This document shows, piece after piece, positions 34,150-43,538 of a stretch of DNA of 64,000 bases. Both the position numbers and the translations under genes were made by a program. The notes below the pieces were generated by a model that was given only the letters and a program-made list of their open reading frames with translations, was not told where the DNA came from and did not search any database. Where the stretch lies: assembly GCF_000350225.1 (NCBI RefSeq), contig NW_005178676.1, positions 193,998 to 257,997 on the forward strand, read 5' to 3'. Numbering within the stretch: position 1 is the stretch's first letter; every line of letters starts with the position of its first letter. The DNA is from Chondrus crispus (taxonomy: Eukaryota > Rhodophyta > Florideophyceae > Gigartinales > Gigartinaceae).

Positions 34150-34986
34150 CTTTAATGGGTTTGTGACAAGGACTGCATAGTTCACTTCCGGTTTCGCAAG
34201 GAACATCTGTTGAAGCTTGTTCCTATCATGGGGTGGCCCGCGCACAAAAGAAGTACATTGAGAAATCGCTATAGCGCTAATGCACTCCTAGCTACATGTG
34301 TTGTACTAAGGCGTCTAGCCACACCTGCACGATGGGTTGACCTCAAGGAAATATTCTGCAAGTTTGCACCGCAGCTCTCAGAAATGTTTTGCGAAGCAAT
34401 TGAGCACTTGCTCAATAGTTGAGAGCATTTACTTACAGGTTCTATTTGTCCTACGTGAATGGGGAGTAGACTGCCATCCTTTTGCTGCAGCGATCAATAG
34501 GATCTCTGACACGCCTCCTTCTTGCGTAGGTTTTATTGACGGGACGGTATTGGGAATTGCGCGCCCAAAAGGCAACCTCGCACAACACGTGGTCTACAGT
34601 GGACACAAACGCAAACACGCCCTCAAGTATCAAGCCGTCAATACATCAGACGGAATGATCGTTCATCTACACGGTCCCTTAGAGGGACGCCGGCATGACT
34701 GGACCCTATATGCAAGAAGCGGGCTTGAGGAAATGCTTACCGATATCCTCCAATTAAGCGGAATAAGGTATTGTATATATGGGGATTCGGGATACAACAG
34801 CAGCTGGTTTATGGATATTCCCTTTCAAGGGGCAAGTCTAACCGCAGCACATAAAGCTTTCAACAAAGCCATGTCGGGGGTAAGAATCACTGTGGAGTGG
34901 GTGTTTAAAGAGCTAAAGATGCACTTCGGGACTGTAGATTTCAAGAGGAAGATGAAAATATTTGAGAGTCCAGTTGGGATGCTGTA
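34150..34986 (+). pseudogene. Harbinger-like DDE transposase, cut by element D
   Basis: Two frames form one protein. The N-terminal helical part is at 34150-34422 (FRFRKEHLLKLVPIMGWPAH, CKFAPQLSEMFCEAIEHLL). The DDE_Tnp_4-type catalytic part is at 34439-34986: CVGFIDGTVLGIARP (first Asp), YSGHKRKHALKYQ, EGRRHDWTLY, IYGDSGYNSS (second Asp), VRITVEWVFKELKMHFG (Glu). A frame change lies near 34420. The reading frame runs on past 34986 only because it enters the LTR of D; the native C-terminus is missing. Family: PIF/Harbinger superfamily by motif memory. No TIRs found. Confidence 0.8.
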
Positions 34987-35624
34987 TGTAGTACAATTCC
35001 GTACCACGACCCCCTGGGGAGATGATGGCCGCGCCGGAGGGCGGGTGCTACTGTAGCGAGCGGGCGTACACGCGCCCGCCGCCGTGTACAGTAGTACCGC
35101 GAGGGCCCGGCGTTGGACAGCCGGTAGCAGCGCACGTGGCCACGGGTCACACGTGGTACAACCGTCGGCCAGGATCGTGGCCATGGGCACACGGGTATAA
35201 TCCGTACGGTGGCTAATTAATAAGTAGTAGTTAATGGCACAAAGTAAGTAGTTGTGTACAGTAGCTGGTACACAGTAAGTGCCAGCTACTGTAGTGGGAC
35301 AGGTGTCCTGGCGTCCCACTTAGGGGTTAAGACCGGGAACACCTGCCCGTCCCAGTAAAGTGGAGGCAGACTCGCCTCCCTTTCCTTTACGGCTAATTGG
35401 TATCCCGTTCTGGTTTCCCTTTTAGTCTCAGACTTCCAACCCGTGACCGGCCGTCCGGTTCTAACACCACCGACCGGCTGCGCGTCACCGGCCACGTGAG
35501 CCTTCCCTCTTTCGGAGTCCATCCGTACGGTCTGCGTTCGCGCGTCGGTTACCCAGCGGCGCGCGCTCCCTTACCTCTAAATCCCCTCGTTCCGAGTGGT
35601 CGGGACGACGGTAGTTATACCACA
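34987..35624 (+). repeat. D 5' LTR (638 bp)
   Basis: Starts TGTAGTACAATTCC inside the transposase codons and ends AGTTATACCACA, an imperfect terminal inverted repeat like that of the A family (ends TTATACCACA). Contains CACGTGGCCACGG, CACACGTGG, and a palindrome with arms CAGCTAC.. and ..GTAGCTG around 35260-35292 (GTACAGTAGCTG, CAGCTACTGTA). Followed by TTTTGGTACTCTTG, where TGGTACTCTTG may be the primer site. Confidence 0.7.
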
Positions 35625-35751
35625 TTTTGGTACTCTTGTGGAAGGCATAACTGCAGAGGTTGAACCCGCACTGGATCGCCAGCGCGAGCAACTACCGATC
35701 GGATTGAAAGAGGTCGAAAATCACCGCGTCGATTGCCAGTGATCATCGACG

Positions 35752-38110
35752 ATGAACTGTGCGGATTCCGCCGGAGAAGACACGGCCTCCGGGCGAGCAA
35801 GTACCCGCAGTAGCAGAGGCGCACAGCGCGCCCTCATCGACAATCCGGAAGCCCTGCTACGCCCGCCGTCTACCAAGAGCCAGAAGACCCCTTCCGTTTC
35901 GGACACAACCGCCGGGCTACCGGCTGGTGGGGGGAACCGCGTACAAGTACTGTACGACGCGTTACTCCCGCGACTTCAAACCTGGATGGAGGATTTGCTC
36001 GCAGAGAAATTACCTCAGGTCGTCCAGGTTTGCCTCGACCGAACAGCACCAAGACTGATGGCGCAGCATGCGGACACCGCGCTCCGCGCCCTGCTGGACG
36101 AGAAGATCGCCCCCTCGTACGCGACGAGGTGGTGGCAGCGCTCGCCGCGGAGGAGGACGAATCTACGACCGCATTGGCTTTAAAGGGAGCTATTAGCTCC
36201 GCCGTGGCCATCCGTCTGGCCACGACATTTACCGAAACGGGAGGCGCGGTACCGCCGCCGGCGCCGCGGCGTGAAACCGATCCGGACTCAAGCTTTAATA
36301 TCGCTGATCCGATCGGCGCCGTACCCGGGATTGATAGGATGGACCCTCACCCGGAGGGCAGAGCCATCTATCTTCCAGCCGCTCACGGTGCTACACGGAC
36401 GACCACAGAAAATGCCCTCCCCATAATCACCGGTACGGACGACCCTCGCGGGGCAAATAACCGCCTGGGGCTCCGCGAGACAGAGAATCGGGACCCGTAC
36501 CGGTTGAGCGGAAGACGTGCACCCGGCACGCACAGGACCGAAGCGGAATACACCCAGTATTCCGACGCAGAAGACCCCCGTCACAGGACGGATGAAGACC
36601 GCGAGGAACGCCGCTGGCGATACCGCGATAACCGCAAGGCACGCCACGGGCGATACCTCGATGCCGGAGGGGGGATACCCCTCCGACGATGACCCATCCG
36701 GTTCGGAAGACTCTCGCAGGCGGGGCCACAGGGCACACTGCGATAGAAGCCGAGACCGTCACCGGCACGACCCGCACGACTCGGAAGACTGCCGCACCGA
36801 GTCGGATGAGGAGCGTCGTCGCTCGAGCATACACCGCCGGGCTGCCCCAAAGAGCGACGAACGACGGCCCACGGTAATCAGGCCGCCCAATGACCTGTTT
36901 ACCAAGACCGTCAATCACAAGACCTGCCGCCTGGAACGGCGTAGCTCGCGCTACGACTCTACTGTAGCGCGGCACATTAACCGTTACCGGAAAAAACTGG
37001 ACGTGCAAATGAGGTCCCACACGTTCAGCGGTCAAGATACAATTGCGGTATTGGGATTCCTCGCACGCCTCCAGATGGTGTGCGACCACAACGGGGATTA
37101 CCGAAGGAGCCACCGTGTCGTGCTTCCAATTCTACCTGACCGGGCAGGCTCACGCCTTTCTCCAGTCCCGTCTCAATGGAAACACATTGGCGGTTGACGT
37201 AGAGCGGCGCGAGCTGCTCCGGACTTACCCGCAGGTGGTCAACTTTCTGTTGCGCACCTACGCTACCGACGAGGTAATCTCCAAAGCGGTTGGGGATGTG
37301 AACTCCTTCCGTCAGTGTTCAAACATGACGGAGGAGGTCTACAGTAACCACTTCTGGGACAAGGCACTCCGCTGCGGTACGGTATTCTCCGACAGGCGGT
37401 TGAAGTCCCTGTTCGTCGAGGGGTTGCTGCCCGCCATGCGCGCGCAGGTCCGTAACTACCTCGACACGCACCCGGATGTGGATTACCAATCCGTCGCTCG
37501 CTATGCGCAAGCGATCGGGGAAACCAATCGGGCTTCCCGTCGACAAGGGATGTCAGCCATGGCGCACCGAGAGCCGTCCGGAGCGGCCAGAAGATTTGAC
37601 CGCACGTCAAGGACGAGGCCCGTGCTGTCGGTTGAGTCGGCATCCGACATCCCGACAGCCGGGGGATTTTGCTGAAGAAGCAATCCTGGCCGTGACGGAC
37701 CAAACCCCCACGCCGAACTCGATGAGCTCGCCACAGGCGAGTTACTATCCGTCATCGGCAGCCACGACGGCGGGCGCCCCAGTTCCACGCGCAAGCTCTG
37801 GCGAAGTGCTCACAGGACCGTACGGGAGACAAGGACAGGACCCACGCGTCCGGTTCTCCGGCGGGAGATTTCCTGGACTGCCACCGTGCCGATTCTGCCT
37901 TGAAACCACGCACCGGCAAGAGGAGTGCCCCGTCGTTGCCGATGCGGGCCTGCGGGCCAAGCTTCAAAAGGCACGAGAGGCCAACTACCAGAAGCTACGC
38001 ATCCGGAAATGCCTCCGCCCGGCAATGCCTCCGCCCGGGAACAACCCCTTCGAGGCACGACCGCAAGATGGCCTCGAGGAGCACTGCGCAACAACTACCA
38101 CCGTCGAATA
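35752..38110 (+). pseudogene. gag: D gag, multiple frameshifts
   Basis: Pieces in at least four frame changes. An N-terminal region (35752-36183) leads to a long Arg/Asp/Glu-rich linker (36030-36900). Capsid-like text follows, MRSHTFSGQDTIAVLGFLARLQMV (about 37006-37080), then LTGQAHAFLQSRL, QVVNFLLRTYATDEVI and LKSLFVEGLLPAMRAQV (37043-37550). The CCHC knuckle CRFCLETTHRQEEC is near 37890-37930. The capsid segment matches B and C. Confidence 0.75.
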
Positions 38111-40599
38111 AACCCGAGCGGAGGCAAGTGGCATTCCCAGCCAACACACCGTCACGGAAGATCCGCCTCGTCAGGAGGGTGACAATCCCCCCGATGACGC
38201 AGGCCATGGTGAGGGTCGCCACGCCGGTAGGAGGATTATGTTTTTTGCAGAACTCCCCAAAAACTGCGCACAAGAATTTGACCCTCATGGCACAGGGGGT
38301 CATGGATGTCGTCCCAAAAACCATTCTCGGTAATGCTCAGCAATTTTGGGCACCGCTCGGTTCACATCCCGAAGCATACAGTAGTCGGACTGGCTCTTCC
38401 GTCGCCCACTCACATCCTGACCCTCGGCGAGTCGGCCGCGGAAGCGGCCGAAGCTAAGGAAGGGGGAGGGATATTTAATTCTAACCTCTCAACCGCAAAG
38501 GATGGCGCAGAAGAAGCCGCCGACAACCGTACGGATAAGAGCGGGGCTGAACAAGCCACGCCGCCCAAGGCGCCCCTCGGGGCGGTTGGAACGGATAAAC
38601 CCGAAGACGCCGCCGCCCCTGAGGAAGACCCCAACGCCTGGAAGGAGGACGTCCACATCGGTGCTGAGGACGAGGAGGTACGCTCGAAGGTCCTCGAGGT
38701 ACTGTCCGAATTCAAGGGGATGTGGACCGGCCAGCTGGGAAAAATCGGGGCCACGAAGCACCACGTTGAGCTCAAGCCCGGTGCTCGCCCGATTTACCAG
38801 GGGCCTTACCGCGCCGGACCAACCGCACGGGAAAAAGAGAAAACGGAGATTGACCGCATGCTCCGGGCAGGGGTAATCGAACCCGTCACGGCCGAATGGG
38901 CAAGCCCCGTGGTATTCGTCTCTAAAAAGGATGGTACCATGCGGTTCTGTGTCGACTACAGAAAGCTCAACGCAGTCACTGTTCGGGATTCCTATCCGTT
39001 GCCGAGGATGGACGAGTGCATCGATTCCCTCGGCGACGCTACTGTCTTTACCACGCTGGATTGCAACAGCGGGTACTGGCAAGTAGAAATTGCCGAGGAG
39101 GACCGCGACAAGACGACGTTCCCGTCGCACTGCGGGTTGTACCGTTTCCTCCGCATGCCGTTTGGTTTAAAGAATGCCCCCGCTACCTTCCAGCGGGCCG
39201 TCGACATTATACTGTCGCGAGTAAAATGGGAAACCGCACTGGTCTACCTGGATGGTGTGATCATCTACTCCAAGACCGTAACGGAACACTTCGCGCACGT
39301 CCGCGAGGTTTTGCGCCTTCTGCGGGACGCGGGCGTGTCGCTGAAGCTGTCGAAGTGCGCCTTCTTCGACACCTCGGTCACCTACCTGGGGCATGTGATC
39401 TGACTAGGTAGGTTGGAGGTCGAGCGCCGCATCGTGGTCGCCATCGAGCGCGCTCGACCTTCCCAGAACCAGACGGAATTGCGGTCATTATTAGGAATGT
39501 GCAATGTCTACTGTCGGTTCGTGAAGGGCTTCGCGAAAATAGCGGCTCTGCTAAATCGGAAGACGGGGAAAAATCAACCCTTCGAGTTCGAGGTTCTTAC
39601 CGGTGAGGAATACGAGGCATTCGTGGAACTCAGGAAGCGCCTCGTGTCCCCACCGATCCTCGCTCTACCCCGTTACGGAAAGGAATACACCCTGGATACG
39701 AACGCTTGCGCGTACCAGGTCGGCTGTGCCCTATTACAGGAGCAGCCGAGCGGTGACCGCCTACCAATTGGATACTGGAGTCGCGCTCTAACCGACGCCG
39801 AGAAGCATTACACCACAACCGAGAAGGAATGCCTTGGTGTCGTGTGGAGCATCCTCACGCTTCGACCATATCTGTATGGGAACACGTTCGACCTCGGATG
39901 GTCGAGTACGGATCATGAGACCCTCCGATGGGTTCTCGACCTGGCATAAAGCTCCGGCCGGCAAGCTCGCTGGCGTCTCCGCCTAGCCGAGTACGACTAC
40001 GACGTACAGTACCGGCCGGGTATTAAGCACCAACTCGCGGATGGCGTGTCACGCCTCCAAGTTGACGGCGCAACCTCCGAACCGGTTGAAGACGAGGTCC
40101 CGTGTTTTGCAGTACAATGGAGAGAGGAGAAGCATAACCCCCGCCAAGGTACCGTACACTGGGAGACCCCCGTCGACCCGGGGAGAGCTGAGCACGCGTT
40201 CGCGGTTATACCCGAAGAACGCGACGTCTCATCCATAACGGTGGAAGAGTTCCTTCGGGAGCAGGCCGAGGACCCCTTCTGTAGGGCGGCCGCTGAGACC
40301 GTGTGGAACCCGGACTCGCGCTACGATGTTGACCGATACGGGTTCCTCGTTCGCAAGTCCCCCCTCGATGGGACCCTGCAGCGGGTTGTGCCGAAACGGC
40401 TCAGGGCGAAAATATTGTACCTCGCCCATCATCCCCGACTGGCAGGACACCCGGGCGGTACGAGGATGTATTATACCCTCCGGCCGGAATATTATTGGCC
40501 TCATATGGCCAATGACTCCTTCGGTACGGTACGGAATTGTGCGTCGTGCGCTCCCACCCGGGGAACCCTGGTGCGGCACCAGAAGGACCTCAAGCTATT
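38111..40599 (+). pseudogene. pol: D pol: RT, RNase H, integrase zinc domain; no protease
   Basis: From the zinc knuckle the sequence passes directly to the linker after protease (IPPMTQAMVRVATPVGG; HIPKHTVVGLALPSPTHIL), so the DTG domain seems deleted. RT in one frame from 38306: EWASPVVFVSKKDG, TTLDCNSGYWQ, FGLKNAPATFQ and VYLDGVIIYS, where YLDD has become YLDG. In-frame stops at about 39403 and 39949, with coding continuing in the same frame (LDTNACAYQVGCALL, then RLAEYDYDVQYRPGIKHQLADGVSRL). The integrase HHCC domain is at about 40425-40560 (HHPRLAGHPGG to CASCAPTRG). It ends at 40599. Confidence 0.82.
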
Positions 40600-41050
40600 T
40601 GTGGTACAATTGCCAAGTGGCGCTACTGTACTAGGCGACTGCCAGGGGCTCCGCTGAGTACATTAGTAAGATGTTAACCGATACGGTGCATACGTTGCCA
40701 GCACGTGTAGATGTGGCCACGTCGGAGTCCACGTGTAGTTAGTGTCACCAGCTAGTGCAGGTGTACACGTGGTGCGCGACCGTTCGGTGGGTTAGTACAG
40801 TAGTCATGTTTAGTTACCGTAAGCTACAGTAAGCTGGCTACAGTATGTACTGCTACTGTAGTCCGTCAGGTGCCACCGACCTACTAGGGGGTATAAGATA
40901 GGGGGCACCGGGATGGAGGTAAACCGAGGCAAGCACGCCTCCCCTTACTTCCTACCCTAGTCCTTTTACCGCATGGTTAGGTAAGTACCTCAGGTTTCCA
41001 GATCGCCACCGGTCGTACTGCTCTACACCCCAGTATGACTGCGCGTGTCC
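40600..41050 (+). repeat. LTR-like fragment
   Basis: Starts TGTGGTACAATTGCC, nearly the same first 15 bases as the D LTR, and has the same flavour (CACGTGTAG, GTGTACACGTGG, GCTACTGTAG, GGTGCCACC..GGGGGCACC), but the body does not align with D's 5' LTR. No CA end could be found before copia E coding text begins near 41100. Either a truncated LTR of a related family or a very diverged partner. Confidence 0.45.
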
Positions 41051-41099
41051 AGTGGGGTGTACCTCCCTTGTCCTGTGCTTCCTATCCCCATTCTGCATT

Positions 41100-42612
41100 A
41101 CTCTTGCTGTTGTGTCTGCCGACGTACCTGCACTTTTAGGCATGGACGTTCTCGACGCCGAGAGCCTTATCGCTGATACATATTACAACGAGCTTAAGAA
41201 GAGAATTGTTTTGCAGAATGTCGAAGGGATGGATGGAACTAAGTTGGATAATGTTGCAGTAGATCAGTGGTCTATCCCTCTCACTCGGTACCTAGGGCAC
41301 ATCTGTGCACCCTATGGATTCTGTGCAGCGACTTATTTCACAAGGACACAGTTGGTCAAGAATAATCGTCAGTTTGCACATCCATCCGCGCAGAAACTGT
41401 TCAACCTTCTGAAGCGGGCTCGTCCAGAAAAAGCCACTACCGAAACGCTTCGCATCTTAGAAGATTTGTGCAAACGATGTGACCCTTTTCAAATGATACA
41501 GAGTGCTTCAACTCGGTTCAAAGTATCATTCGGTGCTGAACATGTGCCGTTCAACGAAGGGATTCTCATTGATATTATGTACTTGGACGGCAAGCCTGTT
41601 ATTCACATTTTCGATGAAGGTGCACGATTTAGTGCTGCCCTTTTCCTGGATAATGTCTCTACTGTTTCGCTTTGGTCAGCAATTCTGGAATGTTGAGCTA
41701 CCATCTACACTGGGCTACCCCTCAAGATACTCGTCGATCAAGGATCGCAGTTTGAAGACATTTTCATTAGGCTTGGAGCAATTAGCAACGTTGAAGTTCA
41801 GAGGACCTGGATTGAATCACACAACAGTCTCGGACTCGGCGAACGTTATCACCAGCCGCTTCGCAACACATTCCTAAAGTTGAGAATAGCCTATCCCAAC
41901 TGAGAGCAACAACTGCTTCTTAGTTTCGCTGTCAAAGCCTTGAATGACACCCTTGGACCAGATGGTCTCGTTCCTTACGCGCTCGTCTTTGGTAAATTCC
42001 CTTCACCTGTTATTACTTCGGAGTCAAGGCACCCGAGTGCAATGCCTGACTCTCGTGCCAAAAATTGCGAATAAAGCGCGGAGGGAAACGGAGAAGGAGA
42101 TGGAATCGGTGAGAGTGCAAAGAGCACTTAGACATGCTACCCCAGCTGCGGAAGAAGCTACCTTTCAAGTCGGTCAAGATGTTTCGGTGTGGAGGGAGAG
42201 GAGAGTCTAATGCCGAATAGGAGAATGGATCGGGCCCTAGAAGGTTCATGCCGTAGACCAACCGAAAAAGTTGGTATTTGTCAAAGACTCTGAAGACGAT
42301 GACCCGAGGCCTTTCAACGTTATTCAAGTGAAACCATATCGAACACTAGAGCAAACTAATCACGCATTCATGATTGACATACGGCATAGCCTATCTGATT
42401 TTCTTTCGCCAAAGAATGAAGACAAGTTTCTTACAGAGGTTCTCAAGTCTGGTGATCCTCGCTGTACTTCGAAGGAGATGACATCCGCGAAAAAGGCTGA
42501 GATAAGAAACTTGCTGAAGCGAGGAAATTTCAAGGTGATCCTTCGAGAAGACATCCCTGATGATGCCAACGAACTCCCAGGTTGTTTCGTTCTAACTATC
42601 AAGTCTACTGAT
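41100..42612 (+). pseudogene. Copia element E fragment: protease end, integrase, start of RT
   Basis: Plus-strand copia remnant related to G. Protease tail PALLGMDVLD, then the pre-integrase finger (FAHPSAQKLFNLL, CKRCDPF) and the integrase start ILIDIMYLDGKPVIHIFDEGARF (to 41696). A frame change leads to LVDQGSQFEDIF and ESHNSLGLGERYHQPL (about 41730-41880). ALNDTLGPDGLVPYALVFGKFP follows, then linker and RT start ANELPGCFVLTIKSTD, cut at 42612 by the A2 LTR. Several stops and shifts. Confidence 0.75.
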
Positions 42613-43220
42613 TGTAGCATAAACACCCCCGCGGAGAGGGGTGTATGCGTCCAGTCCTATAGATCTCGGATCGCCGAGAACGGGATGAAGCACCACTCAC
42701 ACACGAGACCGGGCGCGGGCCCTGGTAGCAGTGTGGTAGAGCGCGGTCGGGTCCGACGCGCGCACGCGCGAGCGGATCTACGCCTCGACGCCCCGGTGCG
42801 ATACTGGTAGACGATCCAGTACCGACGGGCGGAGGCGGATCCGGGCTCGCTCGCGTGCTGGCGCGTCCTTGCCCGCGCGGTCCCTTGCCTAGAACGGACT
42901 AGAGTAGGCCGGTCGTTCTAGTAGAGTAAGCGGCAGAGCTCCCCTAGACGGAGAGTCGTGGACAAGCTCGTGCTTGTCCTTTTTCTCCGTCGTCGGTCGC
43001 TCGCGTATTTAATGTACAAAGTATTCTATCATAACACTACAGTACCGACGTACTGTAGGGGGCTACTGTAGTGCGGGTCAGCCTGCACTGTAGCGCTGTC
43101 AGGCATCGGGCTGACAGTACACGTGCGTGTCGCGCACACGTGTGGGTCCGTACTGTAGAGCTCCGGCTCTACAGTGCGGGATCCAATCTAGATCTAAATC
43201 TAGTTTGCCGTTATACCACA
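42613..43220 (-). repeat. A2 3' LTR (left)
   Basis: TGTAGCATAA to TTATACCACA, TG..CA ended. A TTAAATA box on the minus strand is at 43006-43020 with the adjoining conserved text TGTACAAAG. Palindromes: CTACAGTAC/GTACTGTAG at 43038-43058, CTGTCAG/CTGACAG at 43096-43117, ACTGTAGAGC/GCTCTACAGT at 43152-43175. Also CACGTGCGTGTCGCGCACACGTG at about 43120-43142. The same boxes in the A1 LTR have partly different arms but the same order. Confidence 0.95.
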
Positions 43221-43236
43221 CGGCCTCCCCGTCAAG
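43221..43236 (-). other. A2 polypurine tract
   Basis: On the minus strand GACGGGGAGGCCG directly precedes the TG of the 3' LTR. Purine-rich and at the right place, though interrupted by CC. Confidence 0.5.
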
Positions 43237-43538
43237 CGTGACCGTCCGGGGGCACGTGTGCTTAAAGGGAGCCTCGTGTGTCTCTGTCCGTCGTCCACCC
43301 CTCGCGATATTTCCAATTATACCCTCTTGTCTTCGCGCCTGATTTGGTCTGCCCCTGTCGCGGCGTATCCGAACCCCTACTCGTCGTGCTCTTCCGCGCT
43401 GCCGTGCGCTTCCGCCTTCCGGCTCCCTTGTCTGCCCTAGCGCTGGCTTCCGTGCCGTATCGCCCGCTCCGCCCTTCTCTCCGTGGCTCGCTCCAACCAT
43501 CATCTCCCACGGGCTCTCGCGACTGACACCGTTTTCAC

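Larger units (their letters stand above)
34987..40599 (+). mobile_element. Gypsy element D, 3' part missing
   Basis: Plus-strand gypsy copy: 5' LTR (34987-35624), leader, frameshifted gag, no recognisable protease, RT, RNase H and the integrase zinc domain. Coding stops at 40599, where an LTR-like sequence starts. Integrase core, chromodomain, 3' internal region and D's own 3' LTR are absent. The left flank is a transposase coding region. Confidence 0.8.

Noticed and set aside
34418..34438. Possible short intron (GT..TTACAG) in the transposase
   Set aside because: 21 bases is below plausible intron size and removing it does not restore the frame; a mutation-type frameshift is simpler.
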